64,000 bases of DNA from an uncultured Nocardioidaceae bacterium. Its GTDB lineage: Bacteria; Actinomycetota; Actinomycetes; Propionibacteriales; Nocardioidaceae. Numbering within the stretch: the stretch's first letter is position 1; each line of letters opens with the position of its first letter. Position numbers and translations under genes: made by a program. Positions 35,242-43,292 of this stretch are shown one piece after another. The notes beneath the pieces were generated by a model, which searched no databases, had not been told where the DNA came from, and saw only the letters and a list, made by a program, of their open reading frames with translations. The stretch lies in contig CADCUI010000066.1 in assembly GCA_902805845.1 (NCBI GenBank), positions 18,616-82,615 on the forward strand. The letters are read 5' to 3'.

Positions 35242-36072
35242 GTGGCAGGACACCGGGTGCAGCACCACGACGACGTGGACGCCGCGGCCGAGCTCGAGGT
35301 GCTCAGCAGCCACGACGCGGGCGGACCGCGTCACTGGTGGTCACGGCCCCTCGTCGTCCTCGGGCTGGTCCTCGTCGCCCTGGTTGTCGGGACGAACACC
35401 CTGAGCCTGGTCCGGCAGGCAGCCGCGGACGACGACTGGCCGACCTCGTGCGGCATCGACGAGAACCCGGACTGGTGCGCCGAGCCGTCGGCCGCGATGA
35501 CCGACCCGGACCTCGCCGCGCTGGCGCAGGCGCACTGTCCGGCGCTGGCCGATCTTGATCCGAGCCAGGTCGTCCCACAGCCCCTCACCCCGATCGGACC
35601 GTCGAACAGCGAGGTCGTGGCCCGGACGACCGGCACCGTGACGGACGGCTCGGAGCAGTCGCTGCTCGGCCGGCCCGGGATGCTGAGCTGGGTCACCCGG
35701 CAGGTGGGAGGAGAGGACGACGGACGGGTACGGATCAGCTGCCTGGACGGCGCGGGGAACACCCCCGGGCTGCAGCTGGAGGCCGAGCAGTTCCGGTCGG
35801 CGGTCGCCGCGATCGGCGGGAACGAACGACGCGTCGACATGGCCGCCGTCGCCCAGGACATCACCACCACCGCGCACCAGGGCGACCACACAGGTTCGTC
35901 GTTCGGCTTCCTCACCTGCGACACCGGTTCCCTGGACCTGGACAGTCCGCGCGTGGGCCGCACCTTCTCCTGCGCGGTCGAGGTCTACGGTTGGCACGGC
36001 TTGGGCGCCTACCGCGCCACCTACCGCGTCACCGACGAGGTTCCGTATTTCACTCGGGTGGGTACAACTTAG
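35242..36072 (+). CDS. Single-pass membrane-anchored hypothetical protein
   Basis: This 276-residue protein has a His/Asp-rich cytosolic N-terminus, one hydrophobic helix (about residues 35-53, PLVVLGLVLVALVVGTNTL) and a large extracytoplasmic domain with six cysteines that could form disulfides (for example Cys69/Cys77 and the FLTCDTG and FSCAVEV cysteines). I do not recognise the family. GTG 35242 is preferred, with GAGAGG upstream. It precedes oleA by 40 bases but has no clear relation to it. Confidence 0.6.
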   Translation: MAGHRVQHHDDVDAAAELEVLSSHDAGGPRHWWSRPLVVLGLVLVALVVGTNTLSLVRQAAADDDWPTSCGIDENPDWCAEPSAAMTDPDLAALAQAHCPALADLDPSQVVPQPLTPIGPSNSEVVARTTGTVTDGSEQSLLGRPGMLSWVTRQVGGEDDGRVRISCLDGAGNTPGLQLEAEQFRSAVAAIGGNERRVDMAAVAQDITTTAHQGDHTGSSFGFLTCDTGSLDLDSPRVGRTFSCAVEVYGWHGLGAYRATYRVTDEVPYFTRVGTT

Positions 36073-36112
36073 TGACCGCTCCGGGACCGTTGAGTCCTCG
36101 CTGACTTCGCAG

Positions 36113-37150
36113 ATGGGACTGTCCGTGTCCGGCAACACCACTCACCGCTTCGCCAACACCGTCCTGCTGAGCGTCACCAGGGCGGACGCCTCCCGTGTCG
36201 TGACCTCCAACGAGCTCGACGAGCAGCTGGCGTCGACGTACGCCCGGGTCGGGCTGCGGCCGGGGCTGCTCGAGCGGCTCGCAGGCATCCGGGAGCGCCG
36301 CTGGTGGCCCGACGGGGTGACCTTCGTCGACGGTGCCGCGATGGCGGCGGAGAAGGCGATCTCGGAGAGCGGCGTGGACCCGGCGTCGTTCGGGCTCATG
36401 GTCAACACCTCGGTGAGCCGTCAGTATCTCGAGCCCGCGACGGCGGTCTCGGTGCACGACGCGGTCGGCCTTCCGACGTCGTGCCAGAACTTCGACGTCA
36501 CCAACGCCTGCCTCGGGTTCGTCAACGGGATCGAGATCGCCGGGGCCATGATCGACGCCGGCTTCATCGACTACGCGCTGGTCGTCGACGGCGAGGACGC
36601 CCGCAGCGTCCAGGAGGCCACGATCCGCCGGCTGTCCGCTCCGGACATCACCGCCAAGGACGTGATCGCGCAGTTCGCCAGCCTGACCCTCGGCTCGGGC
36701 GCCGTGGCCATGGTGCTGGGGCGCGCCGACTGGCACCCCGAGGGCCACCGCATCGTCGCCTCCGTGAGCCGGGCCGGCACCGAGCACCGCGGGCTGTGCA
36801 TCGGCGACAACGACCTGATGCAGACCGACCTCAAGGGGCTTCTCGACGCCGGCCTGGGGTTGTCCGAGGACCTCTGGGCAGACGCCGCCGAGGAGTTCGA
36901 CTGGAGCGCCGGCATGGACCGCTACGTCGTCCACCAGGTCTCACAGGTCCACACCGATGCCCTGTGCGTGAAGCTCGGCATCGATCCGGAGCGTGTGCCG
37001 CGCACGTTCCCCACCCGCGGCAACATGGGGCCGGTCTCGGTGCCCTTCACCCTGGCCGGGGAGGCTGACAGCCTGTCGGAGGGCGACCGGGTCCTGCTCA
37101 TGGGGATCGGCTCGGGGCTCAACGCCTCGTGCGTGGAGGTCGTCTGGTGA
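36113..37150 (+). CDS. oleA: OleA-type thiolase (head-to-head acyl condensation)
   Basis: OleA joins two fatty acyl-CoA molecules by non-decarboxylative Claisen condensation to a 2-alkyl-3-ketoacid, the first step of long-chain olefin synthesis. This 345-residue FabH-like protein has active-site Cys133 in NACLGF, the OleA-specific Glu107 in RQYLEPATA, a His in VVHQVSQVH and an Asn in RGNMG. These and the neighbouring genes separate OleA from FabH. ATG 36113 is used; GTG 36125 (SGNTTHRF) is also possible. Its stop overlaps oleBC by four bases. Confidence 0.92.
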   Translation: MGLSVSGNTTHRFANTVLLSVTRADASRVVTSNELDEQLASTYARVGLRPGLLERLAGIRERRWWPDGVTFVDGAAMAAEKAISESGVDPASFGLMVNTSVSRQYLEPATAVSVHDAVGLPTSCQNFDVTNACLGFVNGIEIAGAMIDAGFIDYALVVDGEDARSVQEATIRRLSAPDITAKDVIAQFASLTLGSGAVAMVLGRADWHPEGHRIVASVSRAGTEHRGLCIGDNDLMQTDLKGLLDAGLGLSEDLWADAAEEFDWSAGMDRYVVHQVSQVHTDALCVKLGIDPERVPRTFPTRGNMGPVSVPFTLAGEADSLSEGDRVLLMGIGSGLNASCVEVVW

Positions 37151-39801
37151 GTGGAGGCACCGTCCTGGGCCTCCACCTTCCCGGCGTCGACCCCTCGTGG
37201 TCCCGGACCGTCACCGTCGCCGACGGCTCGGGAGCGGTGCACCGCTGGCACCTGCTCGACAACCGGGCCGAGCCGACGGTCGGCACCCTGCTGTGCGTCC
37301 ACGGCAACCCCACCTGGTCCTTCCTCTGGAGGCGCATGCTTGCCGCCGCGCCCCCCGGGTGGCGCGTCGTCGCCCCCGACCAGCTCGGCATGGGGCTCTC
37401 CGCACGGCTGGACGCTCCCCGGACGCTCGCCCAGCGGGTCGACGACCTGGGCGCCCTCACCGCGACGCTGCGGATCACCGGTCCGGTGGTGACCTTCGGG
37501 CACGACTGGGGTGGTGCGATCTCGCTGGGCTGGGCACTGGCTCACCGCTCCCAGGTCCGCGGCGTCGTGCTGGGCAACACCGCGGTCGCGCAGCCGCCCG
37601 GCGACCGTGGTCCGCTCCTCATCAGGCTGGCGCACGTCCCTCCCCTGCGCGAGCTGAGCTGCGTGCGGACCCCCCTGTTCGTGCGGGCGACCGCGGCGCT
37701 GTCCCGGCCAGCGTTGCCCCGCGAGGTACGCCGGGCACTGGCGGCTCCGTACCGCACAGCCGCGCGACGAAGGTCCGTCGGCGACTTCGTGGCCGACATC
37801 CCGTTCTCGGAGGGCCACCCGTCGTACCCCGCCGTGACCGAGATCGCAGAAGGGATCCGCTCCCTCGACGTGCCGGCGCTCCTGCTCTGGGGACCGCGTG
37901 ACCCGGTGTTCGGGGAGAAGTACCTCGCGGACCTGCGCGACCGGCTGCCCCGCGCACAGCTGCACCGGTACGAGGGCGGATCGCACCTCGTCACCGAGGA
38001 CGCCCCGGAGTACGCCGGGACGGTGGCCCAGTGGCTGGACACCGAGGTCGGCGGGCACGGCCAGTCGGCGGGCACGGCCGACCCGACGGCGGGCACGGCC
38101 GACCTGGGAGGCGGCGCCTCCGCTCCGACCCCGGCACGGCGCATGCTCTGGTCGGCACTCGAGGAGCGCGCCGACGACCCGAGCGCCGCCATCACCGACG
38201 TCGGCGGCACCACGCTGTCGTGGGCGGGCCTCCGTCGGAGGGTGCGTGACCTCGCCGCCGGGATGGCCGCCGCCGGGATCCGGCCAGGCGACCGGATCGG
38301 GTTGCTCGCCGAGCCCTCGGCGGAGCTCACCTGCACCGTCTATGCCGCCTGGCGGGCCGGCGCGGTCATCGTCGTGGCAGACAAGGGGCTCGGCCTGACG
38401 GGGATGCGTCGCGCGTTGCGGAGCGCGGCCGTCTACTACGTCGTCGGAGCGCCCGTGGGACTGGCGGCGGCCCGGCTCATGCGGCTCCCCGGCGCCCGCA
38501 TCGGCGTGGGCACCGGCGTGGGCATCGGCGTGGGCACCGGCGTGGGAATCGCCTCCCCGGTGGCACGCCGGGCACTCCGGGTCGACCACACGCTCGAGGA
38601 CCTGGCCACGCTCGGCCGGGCGGCGCAGCTGCCGCCACCCCCGAGGCCCGACCAGGAGTGCGCCGTCCTCTTCACGTCCGGGTCCACCGGGCCCGCGAAG
38701 GGCGTCGTCTACCGGCACGCCCAGGCGGCGGCCCAGCTCGAGCAGCTGCGGTCGACGTACGCGCTGACGAGCGAGGATCGGCTGGTCGCGGCTTTCGCCC
38801 CCTTCGCGCTCCTGGGTCCGGCGCTGGGCATCGGCTCCACGGTCCCCGACATCGACGTGACCGCACCGGCGACCCTGACGGCCGCGGCGCTGGCGGACGC
38901 CGTCGACGCCGGGAGGGCGACGTTGGTCTTCGCCTCACCGGCAGCCCTGAGGAACGTCGAGGCGACCGCGCGCGGGCTCACCGCCGAGCAGCGAACGGCG
39001 CTGCGCGGCGTCCGGCTGTGCATGTCGGCCGGGGCGCCGGTTCCCACGCCGCTCCTGGAGTCGCTGCAGGCACTGCTGCCCGAGGCGGCGTTCCACACCC
39101 CGTACGGGATGACCGAGGCGCTTCCGGTGACCGACGTGTCGTTGGACCAGATCCGCGAGGCGGGGGACGGCAACGGCGTCTGCGTCGGCGCCCCGGTCGC
39201 GACGGCGCAGGTCGCCGTGAGCGCGCTGGCCCCGTCGGGCAGGGCCGACGCCGCACCGACGACGGAGCCGTTCACGACCGGGGAGATCTGCGTCCGCGCG
39301 CCGCACGTCAAGGACCGCTACGACGCCCTCTGGGCCACCGAACGGGCGAGCTCACGCGACCCCGGCTGGCACCGCACCGGCGACGTGGGGCACCTCGACG
39401 ACCACGGCCGGCTCTGGGTGGAGGGCCGCCTGGAGCACGTGGTCACGACCCCTCGGGGGGTGGTCACCCCGGTCGGTGTCGAGCAGCGGGTCGAGCGACT
39501 GCCGGGGATCCGGGCAGCCGCGGTGGTCGGCGTCGGCCCGCCCGGCACTCAGGTGGTCGTCGTCGTGGTGGTGCCCAGCGGCTCGGCGGCCCGGCCCCGA
39601 CGGCTTCGCCGCCGCGGACGGCTCTCCCTGGCGCCGGCGCCGCTCACCGACCAGGTGCGCGGGGCGGCAGCCACCGAGGTCGCCGCCGTGCTGGCGGCGC
39701 GTGCGTTGCCGGTCGACATCCGGCACGGGTCCAAGGTGGACCGCAAGGACGTCGCTGCGCGCGCGAGCCGCTTCCTGGCCGGTGCCGCAGGCTCGTCGTG
39801 A
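37147..39801 (+). CDS. oleBC: OleBC fusion: beta-lactone decarboxylase and beta-lactone synthetase
   Basis: This 884-residue fusion is typical of actinobacteria. The N-terminal alpha/beta hydrolase (OleB, about 1-302) resembles haloalkane dehalogenases: HGNPTWSF, nucleophile Asp120 in GHDWGG, His280. It splits the cis-beta-lactone to an alkene and CO2. A repetitive GTADPTAGTADL linker leads to OleC (about 333-884), an AMP-ligase-fold enzyme with FTSGSTGPAKG at 509-519 and TPYGMTE, which closes the beta-lactone from the 3-hydroxy acid. A Gly/Val repeat at about 453-468, encoded by two 24-base tandem copies, is an unusual insertion. GTG 37147 overlaps oleA's stop. Confidence 0.93.
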   Translation: MSGGTVLGLHLPGVDPSWSRTVTVADGSGAVHRWHLLDNRAEPTVGTLLCVHGNPTWSFLWRRMLAAAPPGWRVVAPDQLGMGLSARLDAPRTLAQRVDDLGALTATLRITGPVVTFGHDWGGAISLGWALAHRSQVRGVVLGNTAVAQPPGDRGPLLIRLAHVPPLRELSCVRTPLFVRATAALSRPALPREVRRALAAPYRTAARRRSVGDFVADIPFSEGHPSYPAVTEIAEGIRSLDVPALLLWGPRDPVFGEKYLADLRDRLPRAQLHRYEGGSHLVTEDAPEYAGTVAQWLDTEVGGHGQSAGTADPTAGTADLGGGASAPTPARRMLWSALEERADDPSAAITDVGGTTLSWAGLRRRVRDLAAGMAAAGIRPGDRIGLLAEPSAELTCTVYAAWRAGAVIVVADKGLGLTGMRRALRSAAVYYVVGAPVGLAAARLMRLPGARIGVGTGVGIGVGTGVGIASPVARRALRVDHTLEDLATLGRAAQLPPPPRPDQECAVLFTSGSTGPAKGVVYRHAQAAAQLEQLRSTYALTSEDRLVAAFAPFALLGPALGIGSTVPDIDVTAPATLTAAALADAVDAGRATLVFASPAALRNVEATARGLTAEQRTALRGVRLCMSAGAPVPTPLLESLQALLPEAAFHTPYGMTEALPVTDVSLDQIREAGDGNGVCVGAPVATAQVAVSALAPSGRADAAPTTEPFTTGEICVRAPHVKDRYDALWATERASSRDPGWHRTGDVGHLDDHGRLWVEGRLEHVVTTPRGVVTPVGVEQRVERLPGIRAAAVVGVGPPGTQVVVVVVVPSGSAARPRRLRRRGRLSLAPAPLTDQVRGAAATEVAAVLAARALPVDIRHGSKVDRKDVAARASRFLAGAAGSS

Positions 39802-40775
39802 AGGTGCTGGTCACCGGCGCGAGCGGGATGCTGGGACGGGCCACCGCGCAGGCGCTCCTGGAGCGGGGCGACGAGGTGTGCGTGTTCCAGCGCCGCCCCT
39901 CCGGGGTGCCCTGCCGTGAGGTCCTCGGCGACGTCGCCGACCCGGCGGCCGTGCTGCGGGCGACGCAGGGGCAGGACGCGGTCGTGCACCTGGCGGCGAA
40001 GGTCGACGTGGTCGGGCGGTGGCCCGACTACGCCCGGGCCAACGTCGAGGGGACGCGCGCGGTCGTCGACGCCTGCCTGACCCGGGGGGTCGGTCGACTC
40101 GTCCACGTCTCGTCACCGTCGGTGGCGCACAGCGGCCGGTCGCTCGTGGGCGCCGGCGCGGGCCCCGCGGACCCCGCCGCCGCCCGGGGCCACTACGCCC
40201 GCTCCAAGGCGGTGGCCGAGCAGTGCGCGCTCTCGGCCGACTCGGCAGCGCTCGCGGTGCTGGCCGTGCGCCCCCATCTCGTGTGGGGTCCCGGCGACAC
40301 CCAGCTCGTCGCCCGCATCGTCGCCCGGGCGAGGGCCGGCCGGTTGCCTGTCCTCGGGACCGGCGCAGCGCTGATCGACACGACCTACGTCGACAACGCC
40401 AGCGCCGCACTGGTCGCAGCCGTCGACGCCTGCGGGCCCGCGCACGGTGAACCACTCGTGGTGACCAACGGCGAGCCGAGGCCGGTCCTCGAGGTGCTCA
40501 CCCGGCTGTGCCTGGCCGCGGGGGTGCCCGCGCCCGGGCACCGGGTCCCCGCCTGGCTCGCACGGACCGCCGGGACGGCAGTCGACGCCGGGTGGGCGCT
40601 CGCCGGTCGCCAGGACGAGCCGCCGATCACGCGCTTCCTGGCCGAGCAGCTCACGACGGCGCACTGGTTCGACCAGCGTCGCACCCGCGAGCTCCTGGGA
40701 TGGCGCCCCGAGGTCGACCTGGACACCGGGTTCGGCAGGCTCGCCCAGTGGTACGCCGACCCGACAGGGTCCTGA
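39798..40775 (+). CDS. oleD: OleD: NADPH-dependent 2-alkyl-3-ketoacid reductase
   Basis: This 325-residue extended short-chain dehydrogenase has nucleotide-binding TGASGMLG near the N-terminus and the catalytic YxxxK as Tyr133/Lys137 (GHYARSKAVAE). In the pathway it reduces OleA's product to the 2-alkyl-3-hydroxy acid used by OleC. GTG 39798 overlaps the preceding stop (GTGA). With oleA and oleBC it completes the set needed for olefin production, in one coupled operon. Confidence 0.92.
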   Translation: MKVLVTGASGMLGRATAQALLERGDEVCVFQRRPSGVPCREVLGDVADPAAVLRATQGQDAVVHLAAKVDVVGRWPDYARANVEGTRAVVDACLTRGVGRLVHVSSPSVAHSGRSLVGAGAGPADPAAARGHYARSKAVAEQCALSADSAALAVLAVRPHLVWGPGDTQLVARIVARARAGRLPVLGTGAALIDTTYVDNASAALVAAVDACGPAHGEPLVVTNGEPRPVLEVLTRLCLAAGVPAPGHRVPAWLARTAGTAVDAGWALAGRQDEPPITRFLAEQLTTAHWFDQRRTRELLGWRPEVDLDTGFGRLAQWYADPTGS

Positions 40776-40779
40776 CCGC

Positions 40780-41232
40780 TCAGGACGCCTGAGGTCGCCG
40801 ACGCTCCTCCGGCACCATGACGGCCCGGAACATCCCGAAGCGCACGAGCCCCACCCCCAGGTTGGCTGCGGCCAGGACGATGAGCTCACTCAGCCGGGAC
40901 GGCTGCGCCACGCTGGCCTGGAGCACCCACAGCGACCCCGCCGTCACGGCCAGCCCGAACACCAGGAGCGCCAGCCCCAGCGCCTGGTGCGGCACGGTCC
41001 GGGCCCTTCCGCGGACCCCGAAGGTGATCCGCCGATGTCCCCAGGTGCCGGCGATCGTGGACAGGACGAGGGCAACGGCGTTGGCCCACTGCGCGCTCAG
41101 CCCCTCCCGGAGGACGACGTACAGCCCGGCGTAGACGAGGTTGAAGACCCCGCCCACGGACGCGAAGACGACGAGCTGGAGGGCCAGCGCCCGCGTCCTG
41201 CCAGGGGCGGCAGCGGCCTGGAGAGCCATCAC
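40780..41232 (-). CDS. GtrA family membrane protein
   Basis: This 150-residue protein has four hydrophobic helices and the GtrA-like pattern: FASVGGVFNLVYAGLYVVL in helix 1, STIAGTWGHRRITFG after helix 2. Family members help flip polyprenyl-linked sugars or modify surface polysaccharides. It is convergent with oleD with only four bases between. The frame opens with GTG 41232 then ATG 41229; either could be the start. Confidence 0.85.
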   Translation of the reverse strand: MMALQAAAAPGRTRALALQLVVFASVGGVFNLVYAGLYVVLREGLSAQWANAVALVLSTIAGTWGHRRITFGVRGRARTVPHQALGLALLVFGLAVTAGSLWVLQASVAQPSRLSELIVLAAANLGVGLVRFGMFRAVMVPEERRRPQAS

Positions 41233-41381
41233 CGCCGCAGCGAGGAACTACGGTAGGCGGGCGCTGTCGGTGTGCGGCCCCGGTCCATGCTGAGAGCCTA
41301 CAAACCTGCAACGCGGTCGCGTGCCTCATGATGTCTGTGCTGTCCCGGACCGAGCGGGCACCGCACGCCCCGTGAGCCGGC

Positions 41382-42149
41382 ATGAGGAAATCGGTGGATC
41401 ACACAGAGCAGAGCCGGGTAGAGGCCGTAGCGACCCCGAGCGGGTCGCTGGCGGTCGCAGCCGCATGGCTGGTCCACGTCTACACCGCCACCGGAGCCGC
41501 GCTGGCCATGCTGACGATGATCGCGGTCCTCGAGGGGGACACGGTCCGTGCGCTGTGGCTGGGCCTCGCGGCCATGGTCGTGGACGGCACCGACGGCATG
41601 CTGGCGCGACATCTGCACGTGAAGTCGCTGATCCCTTGGTTCGACGGTGCCCTGCTGGACAACATCGTGGACTACCTCACCTACGCGTTCACGCCCATGG
41701 TGCTGCTCTGGAGCACCGGTTACCTCGGCGAGGGTGCGCGGGCGACGGTGCTGGCGGTGATGCCGCTGCTGGCGTCCGCCTACCAGTTCTGCCGGGTCGA
41801 CGCGAAGACCGAGGACCACCTCTTCCTCGGCTTCCCGAGCTACTGGAACGTCGTCGCGTTCTACGTCATCGTCCTCGAGCTCGGCGAGATGAGCGTCGCC
41901 GTGCTGCTGACGGTGTGCGCCGCGCTGGTCTTCATCCCGGTCGGCTACGTCTATCCCTCCAGGACGGACACGCTCAGGGGGCTGACCCTCGCCCTGACCA
42001 CGCTGTGGCTGGTGAGCTATGCGGTGCTGCTCAGCGAGCTCCCCTCCGCCGAACCCGTCTGGCTGGCGATCTCGCTGGCCTACGTCGTGTACTACGTCGC
42101 CCTCAGCCTCTACCTCACCGCCCGACGCAGTCGCTCGTCCCGGCCGTGA
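41382..42149 (+). CDS. CDP-alcohol phosphatidyltransferase, phosphatidylcholine-synthase-like
   Basis: This 255-residue membrane enzyme has about eight helices. The CDP-alcohol phosphotransferase motif is VDGTDGMLARHLHVKS and then FDGALLDNIVDY, with the required aspartates. The FVTYAF-like sequence after the motif and the overall length resemble bacterial phosphatidylcholine synthase (Pcs), which condenses CDP-diacylglycerol with choline. That substrate is a family-level inference. It is divergent from the GtrA gene. Confidence 0.8.
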   Translation: MRKSVDHTEQSRVEAVATPSGSLAVAAAWLVHVYTATGAALAMLTMIAVLEGDTVRALWLGLAAMVVDGTDGMLARHLHVKSLIPWFDGALLDNIVDYLTYAFTPMVLLWSTGYLGEGARATVLAVMPLLASAYQFCRVDAKTEDHLFLGFPSYWNVVAFYVIVLELGEMSVAVLLTVCAALVFIPVGYVYPSRTDTLRGLTLALTTLWLVSYAVLLSELPSAEPVWLAISLAYVVYYVALSLYLTARRSRSSRP

Positions 42150-42178
42150 GGCCGCACGGAGCCGGTCCGGCGACCGAC

Positions 42179-42805
42179 CTACAGGGAGGCGGTGTCGCGC
42201 CCCCCGAGCGCGTGGACGCCGGCCTGCACCGCCGGTCCGATCAGCAACGCGAAGGCGACGGTGCCGATCCCGACCGTCCCGCCGAGCGCGAACCCGATCG
42301 CCACTGCCGTCACCTCGATGGCGCCCCGCACCAGCCGCAGTGACCGGCCGGTACGGCGGTGCAGGCCGGTCATCAGCCCGTCCCGCGGCCCGGGGCCGAG
42401 CCGGCTGGTGAGGTACAACCCTGAGCCGAGACCGACGAGCGCGATGCCCGCCGGCACGAGGAGGGCCCGCACGCCGAGCGGCATCCCACCGGGCAGCAGG
42501 GCCAGCGTCACGTCGATGAAGACGCCGACGAGCACCGCGTTGAGCAGCGTCCCGAGCCCCGGTCGCTGACGCAGCGGGATCCACAGCAGGAGCAGCAGGA
42601 CGCTGATCACGACCGTCGCGACCCCGACACTCATGTCCGCCCGCAGTGACATTCCCTGCGCCAGCACCGTCCACGGCGAGACGCCGAGATCGGCCGCGAC
42701 CAGGAACCCCTCGCCGGCGCCGAAGACCGCCAGCCCGAGCAGGAGCCGGGCGAGCCGCGCCGGACTAGGGCGCCAGCGTGACGGGGCGGCGTGGGTGACG
42801 GCCAT
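42179..42805 (-). CDS. YczE/YyaS/YitT-type membrane protein
   Basis: This 208-residue protein has about five hydrophobic helices and the YczE-like blocks GLAVFGAGEGFLVAADLGVSPWTVLAQG and SRLGPGPRDGLMTGLHRRTG. The family is of unknown function, often transporter-like in topology. It converges with the Pcs-like gene with 29 bases between. A GAGCCT six bases before ATG 42805 could be a degenerate leaderless -10. Confidence 0.8.
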   Translation of the reverse strand: MAVTHAAPSRWRPSPARLARLLLGLAVFGAGEGFLVAADLGVSPWTVLAQGMSLRADMSVGVATVVISVLLLLLWIPLRQRPGLGTLLNAVLVGVFIDVTLALLPGGMPLGVRALLVPAGIALVGLGSGLYLTSRLGPGPRDGLMTGLHRRTGRSLRLVRGAIEVTAVAIGFALGGTVGIGTVAFALLIGPAVQAGVHALGGRDTASL

Positions 42806-42865
42806 GCCGTCAGGCTCTCAGTCCGCCGTCGAGCACGACGCGACTGTCCACGGAGGTGATGCAGC

Positions 42866-43153
42866 TCAGAGGTCGACCGAGAGCCGTACCGTCACGGTGT
42901 CCCCCACGTCGAGCTCCTCGGCCTTCCGCACCCACGCCTTGACCGGCACGAGGTAGCGGCCCGACTGGGGGAACAGCGAGGTGGTCCACTCGGTCCCGCC
43001 GATGCGCGCGGCGACCGGGATCATGCCCCAGCCGTAGCTGACGAACGCCGACGTCGCCTCGAGCTCGGCGGACTCCTCGTCGGGGACGGTGACGAAGTGC
43101 CAGGGTGCCGGACCACGCCAGAACCACAGGGCGCCGCTGAACTCCAGCTCCAT
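42866..43153 (-). CDS. DUF1905 domain protein
   Basis: This 95-residue protein is covered almost entirely by the DUF1905 beta-barrel (MELEFSGALWFWRG, WHFVTVP, VSYGWGMIPVAARIG, then SLFPQSGRYLVPVKAWVRK). The function is unknown. The frame is open further upstream, but ATG 43153 begins exactly at the domain and has TATCCT six bases before it. Confidence 0.85.
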   Translation of the reverse strand: MELEFSGALWFWRGPAPWHFVTVPDEESAELEATSAFVSYGWGMIPVAARIGGTEWTTSLFPQSGRYLVPVKAWVRKAEELDVGDTVTVRLSVDL

Positions 43154-43159
43154 CTCGAG

Positions 43160-43165
43160 AGGATA
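43160..43165 (-). promoter_or_regulatory. -10 element, leaderless start of DUF1905 gene
   Basis: TATCCT on the minus strand with six bases (CTCGAG) to ATG 43153. Confidence 0.5.
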
Positions 43166-43240
43166 CGAGCGACGGGTGCGTGGAGCCTTGTCCTCCCCCA
43201 CGGGCGCTCGTGCGTGCCGAACACCTGAGCCCGGACATGC

Positions 43241-43275
43241 TCGTGCCCCGCAGGCGGGTCGCCTGCGGGGCACGA
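43241..43275 (-). terminator. Terminator of the M6 metalloprotease gene
   Basis: A perfect 16-bp inverted repeat (43241-43256 and 43260-43275) with loop GGT; the arms begin TCGTGCCCC and end GGGGCACGA. It starts 17 bases after the protease stop codon. Confidence 0.85.
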
Positions 43276-43292
43276 AGCGCTGGGCCGTCAGG

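Noticed and set aside
37147..39801. Two separate genes, oleB and oleC
   Set aside because: One uninterrupted frame covers both domains with only a short linker; this fusion is known in actinobacteria.
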